A DNA stretch of 64,000 nt, taken from Gemmatimonadaceae bacterium. Lineage in GTDB: Bacteria; Gemmatimonadota; Gemmatimonadetes; Gemmatimonadales; Gemmatimonadaceae. Under the pieces are notes generated by a model that ran no database searches, was not told the DNA's origin, and saw nothing but the letters and a program-made list of their open reading frames with translations. The stretch covers positions 86,533-150,532 of the forward strand of contig JBBEBQ010000007.1 of assembly GCA_040882285.1 (NCBI GenBank), given 5' to 3'. A program made the translations under genes and the position numbers. Positions within the stretch are counted from its first letter, which is position 1. The number at the start of each line of letters is the position of its first letter. Shown piece by piece: positions 40,156 through 50,200 of this stretch.

Positions 40156-43100
40156 TCAGAACGTGATCTCTACCTGACCCGTGAATGTCCGGAAGTTGGG
40201 ATAGCGGAAACCGTCCATGCGGAAGTTGAAGTCCGTGCCGGACGTAACTTCCGGATCGAACCCGCTGTAGTCGGTCCACGTGAGCAGGTTGCGGCCGATC
40301 AGCGCCAGCTTGATGCCGCTGGCGAACCGGTTCAAGCCGGCGACCTGAAGCGCACGGTCACCCAGCCTGTACGCGACGGAGAGCTCGCGCAGCTTGACGT
40401 AGGAGCCGTCCTCGACGAAGTAATCGCTGGCGACAAGACCGTTGTACAAGCTGACGCCGCCCGAATAGAAGCTCTGCGGAATCTTGTCCGCGTCGGCCTT
40501 GCCGAACTGGTCCTGGTCACCGTGGCGTTCATCCTGGAACATCCACTGCTTGGTGAAATTGTAGATGTTGCCGCCTCTCTGCCCGTCGAGCAGGGCGTAA
40601 ACAGAGAAGGCGTTCCAGCGGAGGTTGTTCGCAAAGCCGAAGCTGTAATCGGGATTCACGTCGCCGATGATGTGCTGGTTCTGGGTGAGGCCATCTGCAT
40701 CGGCCGTGACATATCTGATGGGAGACCCGATGTTGCTCTTGGCCACCAGATAGCCGAGCGAGTTAACCATGTAATCGCTCTCCACCGCCGCCGCGTTAGC
40801 CGGATTCTGCTTCAGCTCGGCAAACGTGCGAACCCACTTGGTGCCATAGATGATGCCGAGCGGCTGACCTTCCCAGTAATAGAAGGCGTCCTGCCCCTGC
40901 AGATTTTCCGGGTTCACGCGGAACGGAGCGCGGCCCAGCTTGTCGATCTTCTGGGTCGTGTGATCGCCGGTCAGGCTGAACGAGTAGCTGAAGTTCGGCC
41001 GGTCGAACACCCGCGTCTGGAGCGCTATCTCGGTGGTCTTCGCCGAGACGTCGGCGGCGTTCTGTACCTGCGTGCTGAAGCCGCCGGACTGCGCGAGCGA
41101 CAGCGGAATCGCCAGGAACGCGCCTTCCGTCACGCGGTTGGCCTGCACGATCTCGAGATCGAACCTGTTGGCGAAGCTCGTGTTGATGCCGAACTCCGTC
41201 TCGGTCTGGATCGCCGGCTTGAGCAGCCTGTTACCCTGCTGCTGCTTGGAGATCTGCCCGTCGCTCACCGAGTACGTCTCGTACTGGTTGGCGAACTGCG
41301 GCCGCAGACCGGCGGTGCCCTGCGCCCCGCGGATCTTGAACTCCTGCACGCCAGGAATTCTGAAATCCTCGCTGAGACGCCACGCGCCGGAGATGCGATA
41401 GAAGCTCTCGCGGCGGTTTCCGGGACCGAACAACGATGAGCCGTCGTTCCGGATCAGGAAGTCGAGCAGGTACCGATCTCTGATATCGAACGCCTGCGAG
41501 CCCATGTAGCTCTCGGACCGCGACAGCGATTGGAACGACCCGATGGAAACCTGCGCCGGGTCGAGCGCGTCGAGATCCGGCACGGCGTTCACGTTCAACT
41601 TGCTGCCGCCAGCGGAAAACTGGCTCAGCCGGTTCTGCTCGTAGTTGTAGGCAAAGCCCGTTGTCGAGAGGATCGGGCCGAACTGCTTGGTCGCGATCGC
41701 GCGGGCGCCCATGTTGTCGCCGATTATGTTTTGCGTGAAGCGGCTGAGGTCACCCTCCTCAGGCACACCCGTCTCACCGAGAATCCCGCGGTACCCATAG
41801 CTGGTCTGGAGCCGGTTGAGACGGTCGGTTCCGTAACTGGTCTCGAGGCGGAGCCACTCGAACGGACGAAAGCGCAACGACGCCGAGCCGATGATGCGCT
41901 CACGCCGAAGGTCGAACTCCCGGTTCACCAGATCATAGAGCGGATTCACACGGGAGCTGGCCGACTTGTTGGTCGGGATCAATGGGTAAAACTCAACCGG
42001 ATCCGACCCGCTCGGATTCCGGAGATCCACGTCGCCCGGCATCTGCATGAAGCTGAACCAGGATGGAGCGTCGTCCGGATTGTAGTCGTTCTTATTGGTT
42101 CCGTACGTGGTGCTGAGCGAGAGATCCGCCTTGCTGCCCAGCCCCTGGTCAACGTTCAGCCGCACGTTCTGGCGGTGCTGGCCGCTGGTGAACGGAACGA
42201 CGCCCTGATTGCGGTCGGCCGTGTAAGAGGTGTGGAAGTTCGTGTTTCCGCGACGCAGTCCGAGCTGCAGGTTGTTGCTGTAGAAGACGCCGTCTTCGAG
42301 CCACGTCTTCAGCTGGTTGCGCCACCGGTCCGGTCCGATAGCGGGGTACGAGTTGTCGGCGTAGGCGAAGCCGCCCTCCGTATCCACGACTCTCTGACCT
42401 GCCGCCGTCTCCCGAATTCGGCCGTCGGGATTCAGGACGTAGAAGTGGTGCTGGTTGAGCGGAACGTAGCGCTGGAAGCCCGACTGCCCGTACTCGGACC
42501 GCAGCGTGAACGCCAGCTTGTTATCCGGGAGATCGCGGCCACGCTTCGTGGTGATGCTCACCACGCCGTTGGCGGCGTCGGAGCCGTAGAACGACGCGGC
42601 CGCCGCTCCCTTCAGGACTTCGATGGACTCGATGTCGTTCGCATCGATGTCGGCGATCGTGCTCCGCGTGATGACGCCGTCAACGAGGATCAGCGGCGTG
42701 CTGCCACCGACGCCAAGGTTGGTCGAGCCGCGGAGGCGGATCGACGGCTGCGAACCGGGGTTACCGCGGCCGATCGCGATCCTCGCGCCTGAAATCTTGC
42801 CCGCAAGCGCTGCGATCGGCGAGCTGGCCGGAACTTCCTTCATCTGAGCTTCAGTGACCGTGGCGACCGAGAACGTCAGCTTCTTCTGCGACGTCCCGGT
42901 GGCGACACCCGTCACGACCACCTCTTCGAGGCGGAACGGATCGGCGCGGAGGGAGAAGTTCACCGTCTGCGTTCCGGCGGTCAGCGCGATGTTGCGCGTG
43001 GCCGGCGTGAAGCCGATGAATCTGGCGGTCACGGCGACCGTTTGGCCGTTCGCCTGCGCGTCCGGCACGGTGAATGAGTAGTCGCCGCTGGCGTCAGCCT

Positions 43101-43278
43101 GCGCCCCGACTCCGAGAGTCCGGATGGCGACGTTGGCGCCCGGAATCGGCGCGCCCTGTTCGTTGGTCACCCGACCTGTGATGACCGCCGCCTGCGTCTG
43201 CGCTTCCTGAGCACCAAACAGGCTCAGTGCAAGCGCGAAGAGCGGGACGGTGATTCGCGTACGTGCGAGTCTTGTCAT
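40156..43278 (-). CDS. SusC/RagA-family TonB-dependent outer membrane transporter
   Basis: 1040 codons from ATG at 43276-43278, with AGGAGGATCGAGC before it; the open frame continues upstream but without start context. Signal peptide (ITVPLFALALSLFGAQEAQ), N-terminal carboxypeptidase-regulatory-like domain (ITGRVTNEQGAPIPGANVAI), plug (VTEAQMKEVPASSPIAALAG, KGAAAASFYGSDAANGVVSI), then a 22-strand barrel ending FRTFTGQVEITF. Imports large nutrients using TonB energy; pairs with the SusD gene downstream. Confidence 0.94.
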   Translation of the reverse strand: MTRLARTRITVPLFALALSLFGAQEAQTQAAVITGRVTNEQGAPIPGANVAIRTLGVGAQADASGDYSFTVPDAQANGQTVAVTARFIGFTPATRNIALTAGTQTVNFSLRADPFRLEEVVVTGVATGTSQKKLTFSVATVTEAQMKEVPASSPIAALAGKISGARIAIGRGNPGSQPSIRLRGSTNLGVGGSTPLILVDGVITRSTIADIDANDIESIEVLKGAAAASFYGSDAANGVVSITTKRGRDLPDNKLAFTLRSEYGQSGFQRYVPLNQHHFYVLNPDGRIRETAAGQRVVDTEGGFAYADNSYPAIGPDRWRNQLKTWLEDGVFYSNNLQLGLRRGNTNFHTSYTADRNQGVVPFTSGQHRQNVRLNVDQGLGSKADLSLSTTYGTNKNDYNPDDAPSWFSFMQMPGDVDLRNPSGSDPVEFYPLIPTNKSASSRVNPLYDLVNREFDLRRERIIGSASLRFRPFEWLRLETSYGTDRLNRLQTSYGYRGILGETGVPEEGDLSRFTQNIIGDNMGARAIATKQFGPILSTTGFAYNYEQNRLSQFSAGGSKLNVNAVPDLDALDPAQVSIGSFQSLSRSESYMGSQAFDIRDRYLLDFLIRNDGSSLFGPGNRRESFYRISGAWRLSEDFRIPGVQEFKIRGAQGTAGLRPQFANQYETYSVSDGQISKQQQGNRLLKPAIQTETEFGINTSFANRFDLEIVQANRVTEGAFLAIPLSLAQSGGFSTQVQNAADVSAKTTEIALQTRVFDRPNFSYSFSLTGDHTTQKIDKLGRAPFRVNPENLQGQDAFYYWEGQPLGIIYGTKWVRTFAELKQNPANAAAVESDYMVNSLGYLVAKSNIGSPIRYVTADADGLTQNQHIIGDVNPDYSFGFANNLRWNAFSVYALLDGQRGGNIYNFTKQWMFQDERHGDQDQFGKADADKIPQSFYSGGVSLYNGLVASDYFVEDGSYVKLRELSVAYRLGDRALQVAGLNRFASGIKLALIGRNLLTWTDYSGFDPEVTSGTDFNFRMDGFRYPNFRTFTGQVEITF

Positions 43279-43534
43279 GCTCGATCCTCCTGGTACCACT
43301 GGTGAAAGCCAAAAAGCCTCGGGCTGTATGAAGCGATGCACCGGACATGCGCGGGCAACGCATGCCTGACGTACCGATTCATGAACAGCTCGAGAAGTTG
43401 CCGCCCGCGCGAACCGGAGCGATTCGTAGGGGGATGCCCCACAACATGCCGCCGGGGACTGGCGTTCCGCAAGGATTATCTCGTGACCCCGCGAGGAGCC
43501 GAAGCGTCCGCCCGGCCGGCCTTGCCGCAGTTCC

Positions 43535-44698
43535 CTAGGAACGGCTCCCGTCGGGCTGCGACTCCTGTCCCGGGGTCGGCTGTGTACGGTCGAAAACAAA
43601 TGGTACTTGAACGAGCTGCCGGACAGCCTTGCCTGCCAATCTAGCAGATCTAAAGATGGCGCTTTCGAGCGCCGCGCGAACCGCCGCCGAGAAGTAGGGG
43701 TGGGTCGTGGAAGCGACGCTGAACGTGCCCTGCTCGATCACCCCGTCGGCCCCGACGATGAACTCCGCGACGACCCGGCCGCTCAAACCCGCCTGCCAGA
43801 GCGTGTCAGGATAGGCTGGCTCCACGCTGCCAGGCACCAGGATCGCCGGCTCGTCCACCTCGGCGGCGGTATAAACCGCTGGCGAGGCCACCGCGCGGTC
43901 CAGCTCCCCTGCCCGGGCTTCGGCGAGTCGCCGCGGCCGCGGCCGAAAGGGTCTCGACCATATGGCTATCACTCCGCACCGCTCCGTACCCTGGATGCTG
44001 CGGAACTCCGGCGGGACCGTGGCGAGTCCCGAATACACCTCGATCCCTTCGACGCTGGCGAGATCGATCATGTCGAGATCGACCGGTCCGGCCGCCGCGG
44101 GGAAGCCGTCAAAAAAGACGAGCGGCGAGCAGTTGCCGCGGATGGCGATCGTCCTGCCCCCGCCGGACCCCCGGAGGGGACGCACGACCACACCGGGGAT
44201 CGTCCGGAGAGCGTCCGCGAACCGCGGAGAATCGTGCCGGTCCAGCTGATCCCGCGTGATGAAATGGCCGACGCGCCTCTCGCGGCGGGCGTTGAATCCC
44301 GCGAGCCGCGGCTCGAACACCTCGGGCTTGCGAACGACTTCCACCGTCGGCAGCACCTCCGGCACGGCGACCAGTCGGATGACGATGCCCGTTGCACCAG
44401 GCCCGCCGGATTCCACGGTGACCGACCGCTGCCTGTAACCAAGCCGGCGGACGTTCAGCGTGATGGTGCCGGGAGGAACGCGCTGAAAGCGAAACGCGCC
44501 GCCATCGTCGGTTATGGTGGCCGCGCTGGTTCCCTCTATGGAAACGTGGGCGCCGGTGATCGCGCCGCCCAGTGAATCGACGACGGTGCCGCTCACGGCC
44601 TGCGCGAAAGCCGCGGAGGGTATGAAGGAGACCGCGCCGATCAACAGGGCGATCCAGATGGCGTACGTGCGGCTTGGCGCTGATGTGCGTCGCGTCAC
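43535..44698 (-). CDS. Chimeric carboxypeptidase-regulatory / TonB-plug / TonB C-terminal protein
   Basis: 387 codons from GTG at 44696-44698, chosen because GGAGGT lies six bases upstream; ATG at 44728 lacks one. Order: signal/anchor helix (IWIALLIGAVSFIPSAAFAQ), carboxypeptidase-regulatory-like domain (VSGTVVDSLGGAITGAHVSI, residues ~35-110), a plug-type domain (RDQLDRHDSPRFADALRTIP, RTIAIRGNCSPLVFFDGFPA, ~140-250), and a TonB C-terminal domain (VEPAYPDTLWQAGLSGRVVA-EFIVGADGVIEQ, ~285-375). No beta-barrel follows the plug. Joining a receptor plug to an energy-transducer end in one short polypeptide is unusual. Confidence 0.82.
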   Translation of the reverse strand: MTRRTSAPSRTYAIWIALLIGAVSFIPSAAFAQAVSGTVVDSLGGAITGAHVSIEGTSAATITDDGGAFRFQRVPPGTITLNVRRLGYRQRSVTVESGGPGATGIVIRLVAVPEVLPTVEVVRKPEVFEPRLAGFNARRERRVGHFITRDQLDRHDSPRFADALRTIPGVVVRPLRGSGGGRTIAIRGNCSPLVFFDGFPAAAGPVDLDMIDLASVEGIEVYSGLATVPPEFRSIQGTERCGVIAIWSRPFRPRPRRLAEARAGELDRAVASPAVYTAAEVDEPAILVPGSVEPAYPDTLWQAGLSGRVVAEFIVGADGVIEQGTFSVASTTHPYFSAAVRAALESAIFRSARLAGKAVRQLVQVPFVFDRTQPTPGQESQPDGSRS

Positions 44699-44780
44699 AA
44701 AGACCTCCAGTCCATCAATACACGACACCCCTACCGATGTTGCGCTCGCCCCGGCCAGTCAAGAGCAATCTGTTTCGCCG

Positions 44781-46658
44781 TCAGCGAAATCCCAGACTCG
44801 CGAGCCAGTCGGCCAGCCCGGGATGACCCGGGCTCAGCCGTTGCAGCTGCGCCGCGGTCGCTCGCGCCTGCGGAATGTCGTTCGCCATGCCATATGTGAG
44901 AGAAAGCTGATACAGCACTTCCGGCTGGTTGGGCGCCAGCGCGAGCGAGCGGCGGAAAAATGCGATCGCCTCGCCGAGCTCCCGGCGGTTCACAGCGGTG
45001 GCTCCGAGCTGGGCGAGCGCGTCCGCTGTGGGCCGGATGGAGACGGCGCGCCGGAGGGCGGAGTCGGCGGCAGCCTCCCTCCCCGCGAGAGCGAGGGCGC
45101 GCGCAAGGAGCCTGAGCGGCTCGTCGAAGAACGGCGCGTCGCGAGCGAGTCCGGCATACTCCGCGGCCGCCGAATCGTACTGCCGCCGCCGCTCGTAATC
45201 CGCGGCGAGTCTCAGCTTCGCGGCCTCCCACGGCGCGCCCCGCGAGACGTCGAACGCGAGGCTGTCGAGCAGATCCGCGGGAACGTAGGTCCCGCGATAA
45301 TCCACCTGCCGCTCGACCGGCACGAACGGCCAGCGGGAGCCCAGCGTGCGCACCAGGTGATGCGCGATCCGCTCGTCGAACGCGGTCAGCGTCGTCCTCG
45401 CGGCATACTCGCTCAGCGGCCGCACCCGGGAGCGGTCGGTCCGGCCGCCGAGCACGCGACTCGCCGCGATCGCGTCGAGGAACACGCGGCCGATGAGGGC
45501 GTAGCCCGCGCGGTTCGGGTGGACGTGCTCCAGCAGCAGCTCGGATCCGGGGACGCCGGCGGGTGAGCCTCGCTCGAACGCTTCCGCCACCGGCACGTAC
45601 GTAGCGCCGGTGGCGCCGCTGATCCGCCGGATCACTTCATTGAATTCGCCGGGCGCGCGAAAGCGCACCACATCGAGATCGCGCGCGCGCGCGAACAACC
45701 GCGCGGCGCCGGCGCTGTCACCGCCCGCCAGCGCGGCCCGCGCGCTGTCGAACACGGCGGCCGCGCCATCCGGCAGCCGGTTCGTCTCCGAGGCGAACGG
45801 CGGCTGGTCGCGCAGGTTGCTGACGAGGCTCCCCACGAAGACGGGGATTCCTTCCCGCCTGAACGCGCGCACGAGCGCGGCCAGGTTCGTCTCGAACTGG
45901 CGCAAGCCGGCGGCGTACCGCTCGCCCCCCAGCGGGACCTCACGGTCGCGGGCGAGTATCTCCATCAGGCTCGCCGCTTCGAGGTCCGTTTCCGTTTCGC
46001 CGCGGCGACCGGTCAGCGCCGTCAGAGCGCCGCGCGCCGCCAGGACCGTGCGGAACCGCAGCAGTCCGAGATAGAGCCTGACCGCGCCGGCGCCACCGGG
46101 GATCTCCACGCGCGATGCCGCGCCGAGCGCGCCGTAATACTCGTTGTGCCCCGCGTAGACCAGCACCGCGTCGGGCTGCTGCGCGACGATCTCGCCCGCC
46201 ATGTCCAGCATCGCGAAGCTGTTGGTCGCGGCGACGCCGAGGTTCACGACCTCGACCGAGTCGCCGGGGAGCGCGTCGGTGAGCATGTCGCGCAGGAGCC
46301 GGGAGAACGTCCCGTTGCGGGGATAGGGAAAGCCCGCGGTAGTGGACTCGCCCAGCACGAACACTCGAAACGCGCGCGCGGGCTTGACGCGCGAGAAAGG
46401 CTCGGCGGGAGGCGCGGGCGCGTTGCGCACTCCACCGAACCACCGCTGCCCAACCGACCGGCTCGCGACCAGATAATCGCCGCGGACGAACGCCGCCCTC
46501 TCGAACAGCGGCAGGCCGCCGTCCGGACGCGCCACGCGCAGGCCCAGCTCCAGGAGGCCGAGCAGCGCGAACGGGAGGACCAGCGAGATCGCCGTATAGA
46601 TTGCGTATCTGCGCTTCGATATCGGCTTCCGGGCTCCGGCTGACGCTTTATTTGACAA
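44781..46658 (-). CDS. SGNH/GDSL-type hydrolase with TPR-like C-terminal region
   Basis: 625 codons. One N-terminal membrane helix (AIYTAISLVLPFALLGLLEL), then an SGNH domain: block I FRVFVLGESTTAGFPYPRNG (Ser nucleophile in GES), block III-type VLVYAGHNEYYGALG (Asn), block V LLEHVHPNRAGYALIG (His). Residues ~470-620 look like tetratricopeptide repeats (ALALAGREAAADSALRRAVS, AIAFFRRSLALAPNQPEVLY). Probably a membrane-anchored esterase/deacetylase for an envelope polysaccharide; TPRs may recruit partners. The lipoprotein gene beyond is divergent. Confidence 0.83.
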   Translation of the reverse strand: MSNKASAGARKPISKRRYAIYTAISLVLPFALLGLLELGLRVARPDGGLPLFERAAFVRGDYLVASRSVGQRWFGGVRNAPAPPAEPFSRVKPARAFRVFVLGESTTAGFPYPRNGTFSRLLRDMLTDALPGDSVEVVNLGVAATNSFAMLDMAGEIVAQQPDAVLVYAGHNEYYGALGAASRVEIPGGAGAVRLYLGLLRFRTVLAARGALTALTGRRGETETDLEAASLMEILARDREVPLGGERYAAGLRQFETNLAALVRAFRREGIPVFVGSLVSNLRDQPPFASETNRLPDGAAAVFDSARAALAGGDSAGAARLFARARDLDVVRFRAPGEFNEVIRRISGATGATYVPVAEAFERGSPAGVPGSELLLEHVHPNRAGYALIGRVFLDAIAASRVLGGRTDRSRVRPLSEYAARTTLTAFDERIAHHLVRTLGSRWPFVPVERQVDYRGTYVPADLLDSLAFDVSRGAPWEAAKLRLAADYERRRQYDSAAAEYAGLARDAPFFDEPLRLLARALALAGREAAADSALRRAVSIRPTADALAQLGATAVNRRELGEAIAFFRRSLALAPNQPEVLYQLSLTYGMANDIPQARATAAQLQRLSPGHPGLADWLASLGFR

Positions 46659-46742
46659 GCTTCGGCACCGACCCTAGTCGTATGGGGTAAGCAGCGAGCA
46701 ACGGACGTTCCGTCAACTCATCTACAACTTCCGCAGGTGAAT

Positions 46743-47264
46743 ATGCATCTACGTCGAATCAGCACGGGACTCCTGACGATCGCCGCCATCGCCGGCTGCG
46801 CCAGCACGCCCCCCGCCGTCGAGGCGCCCGCGTCGTCCAACGACCGCGCGGCCGCGATTGCGGCCGCGGGCACGCCGACGCGCTGGCAGACCATGCTCCA
46901 GGCGACGCAGCAGCGTACCGCCATGGCAGCTCCCACGTCCCAACAGAAGACCACGGGCTCGGTGTTCCTGTCGGAGGCAGGCACAAATCGCGCGCGGGTA
47001 CGAATGATCGTCTCGACCGACGTCCGCAACGCCTCGCAGATGCAGTGGGCGATCGTGTCCGGCCGCTGCGGCAGCGGCGCCCTCCCGGTCGCGGGCCTGC
47101 AGACGTTCCCGGTCATCGAGATCGGCAATAATGGCCGGGGCGAGCTGGACATGGAGATATGGCTGACGCTCCCGACCACGGGCAGCTACCATGTCAACGT
47201 GTACAACGGTGGCGCGCAGCTGAACAACGTCGTCAGCTGCGGCAATCTGACCATGGGCCGATAG
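46743..47264 (+). CDS. Lipoprotein of unknown function
   Basis: 173 codons from ATG at 46743 (GTG at 46737 also possible; GCAGG nearby). Signal peptide with lipobox IAAIAGCA; mature protein is Ala/Pro-rich then a beta-type domain with GSVFLSEAGTNRARVRMIVS, RCGSGALPVAGLQTFP and SYHVNVYNGGAQLNNVVSCG, two cysteines that could pair. Resembles small periplasmic dominantly beta-sheet proteins; no family recognised. Immediately upstream of dnaE but not obviously related. Confidence 0.65.
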   Translation: MHLRRISTGLLTIAAIAGCASTPPAVEAPASSNDRAAAIAAAGTPTRWQTMLQATQQRTAMAAPTSQQKTTGSVFLSEAGTNRARVRMIVSTDVRNASQMQWAIVSGRCGSGALPVAGLQTFPVIEIGNNGRGELDMEIWLTLPTTGSYHVNVYNGGAQLNNVVSCGNLTMGR

Positions 47265-47285
47265 AATCGCAGCTAGATTTCCGGG

Positions 47286-50200
47286 GTGTCCTTCGTCCAT
47301 CTCCACTGCCATTCGGAGTACTCCCTTCTCGACGGCGCTAACCGGATAGGCGACCTGATATCGCGGGCGCTGGAGTTCGAGCAGCCAGCGCTCGCGATCA
47401 CCGATCACGGCAACCTGCACGGGGCATGGGACTTCCAGGAGCAGGCCAGGAAGGCCGGCATCAAGCCGATCATCGGCATGGAGGCCTACGTCGCGCCCGG
47501 CGACAGGCGGCTCAAGGCCCGCACCGACCTCCGCTCGAAGCCCTACTACCACCTTGTTCTGCTGGCGCGCGACGCCGTGGGCTACAAGAACCTGGTCAAG
47601 CTCTCGTCCCTGGCCTACACCGAGGGCTTCTACGCCAAGCCGCGCGTGGACCGGGAGCTCCTGGCCAGGTACAGCGAGGGGATCGTCGTTTCCTCCGCGT
47701 GCATGGCCGGCGAGGTGGCCGTGTCGCTGCTCAACGACGACTACGACGCCGCCCGGGAAGCCGCTTCGTGGTATGCCGACGTCTTCCGCGACCGGTATTA
47801 CCTCGAAGTCCAGGCGCACGACAGCCCCAACCAGGCGGCGCTCAACGAGCGCGTCTTCAAGCTCGCGGCCGAGCTGAATCTCCCGGTCGTCGCCACCAAC
47901 GACTCGCACTTCCTCCGGCGCGAAGATCACGACGCGCACGACGTGCTGCTCTGCATCGGACTCGGCCGCGAGCGAGCGGAGCCCGACCGCATGCACTACG
48001 ACGAGGGGCTCTACTTCAAGAGCGCCGACGAGGTCGCCGCGAGATTCCCCGACCGGCCCGACGTCCTGGAGAACACCCTCAGGATAGCGGAGGAATCATC
48101 GATCGCGCTGTCCAAGAAGTACCAGGTCCCGTCGTTCCCGCTGCCGCCCGGGGTCGGGACCGAGAACGACCTGCTCATCCGGCTCGCGACCGAGGGCGCG
48201 CGCGAGCGGTATCTGCCCGGCGCGGCCGCCGACGCGCCGCTGCCGCCGGAAGTGCGCGAGCGGCTCGACTACGAGCTGGGCGTAATCACGAGCACCGGCT
48301 ACGCCGGCTACTTCCTGATCGTGTACGACTTCATCAAGGCGGCGCGCGACCGCGGGATCCCGGTCGGCCCCGGGCGCGGCTCCGCGGCCGGCTCGCTGGT
48401 GGCGTACTCGCTCAGGATCACCGACGTGTGCCCGCTCCGTTTCGACCTGCTGTTCGAGCGCTTCCTGAACCCCGAGCGCGTGTCGATGCCGGACATCGAC
48501 GTGGACTTTTGCTTCGAGCGCCGCGGCGAGGTGATCGAGTACGTCCGGCAGAAATACGGGCGCGACTCCGTGGGACAGATAATCACGTTCGGCACGCTCA
48601 AGTCCCGCGCGGCGGTGAAGGACGTCGGCCGCGCGCTCGGCTTCACCCCGAAAGAGACCGACGACCTCGCCAAGCTGATCCCCAACGCGCCGAACTTCTC
48701 GCTGACCGTGCGCGAGGCGATGGAGCGCGTTCCCGAGGTGCGGCTGCTGTACGCCGAATCGCGCGACGACACGAAGGAGGCGCGCGAGCGGAAGGCGCGC
48801 TACCGGGAGCTGCTCGAGTACGCGGTCAAGCTCGAGGGCCTGTCGCGCCACGCTGGGGTGCACGCCGCGGGCGTCGTCATCGCGCCCGGCCCGCTGGACG
48901 AGTACGTGCCGGTGTGCACGACGGCGTCCAGGGGCGCCGCTGGTCTCGCCTCGGACGACGACACGATCGTCGTCACCCAATACGACATGAACGCGCTCGA
49001 GAAGGCCGGCATGCTGAAGATGGACTTCCTCGGCCTCACGACGCTGACCGTCATCGACGACACGCTCAAGTCGATCCGCGCGCGCACCGGCTCGGCGCCC
49101 GACCTCGCCACGCTGCCGCTCGACGACGCCGAGACCTACCGCATGCTGCGGAGCGGACGCACGGCCGGCGTGTTCCAGTTCGAGTCGCCGCTGGCGACGG
49201 ACATGGTTCGCAACATGCGCTGCGACCGGTTCGACGACCTGGTCGCGTCCAACGCGCTGATGCGTCCGGGCCCGCTCGACGCCGGGATGCACAAGGTCTA
49301 TTGCCGCCGGAAGCGCGGCGAGGAGCCGGTGACTTACCGGCTGCCCGAGCTGCGCGACATCCTCGAGCCGACGTACGGCGTGATCACGTATCAGGAGCAG
49401 GTGATGCGGATCGCGCAGACGCTCGCCGGGATCTCGCTCGCGGAAGCGGACGTGCTGCGGAAGGCCGTCGGCAAGAAGGACGCGGAGCTGATCCGCGAGG
49501 AGCTCGGCAAGTTCGTCGAGAAGGCCGTCGCGCGCGGCTACGACCGCTCGATCATCGAGGAGATCTCCGGCCAGCTCGAGACGTTCGGCCGGTACGGCTT
49601 CAACAAGTGTCTGCCAGGGCACGCGGAGATCCTCGACGCCGCAACAGGACGACTTGTTCGTATTGAGGATCTGTACACCGCGGCAGCCAAACTTGACCAT
49701 GTCGTCACATGCGATCCCGCATCGCTCAAGCTCCAGCACGGCCGGGTTGCGACGGTGATGGACAACGGCATCAAAACGGTCTATCGGTTGCGGACGGAAT
49801 CGGGACGAGAGATTGACGCGACGGCGAACCACCCGTTCCTGACCTTCGATGGCTGGCGCGAACTTGGGGACCTCGCAATCGGCGAGCACATCGCGGTGCC
49901 CCGATCTCTTCCTGTAGAAGGCACCGTCGAATGGCCCGAACACGAAGTGATCGCGCTTGGACACCTGCTCGCCGAAGGCAACCTATGCCACCCGACTGGT
50001 GTGTACTTCTACAACCAGGACTCCGCAGAGGTGGGGGACTTCGTCGCGGCAGCCGAGCAGTTCTCCAACGTGGCGTGCACGACGAAGCCACACAAGGGGA
50101 CTGATTCGGTTTACACCCGTCGCATCGATCGTACGCAGCCGTCCGGCATTTTCGAGTGGGCCCGCCTGCTCGGCATGCTCGGTAAAACGGCGGTTCACAA

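Noticed and set aside
43279..43534. Possible regulator or small gene upstream of the first SusC
   Set aside because: Only 256 bp; short frames without start signals or similarity, and no sigma/anti-sigma genes that often accompany SusC systems.
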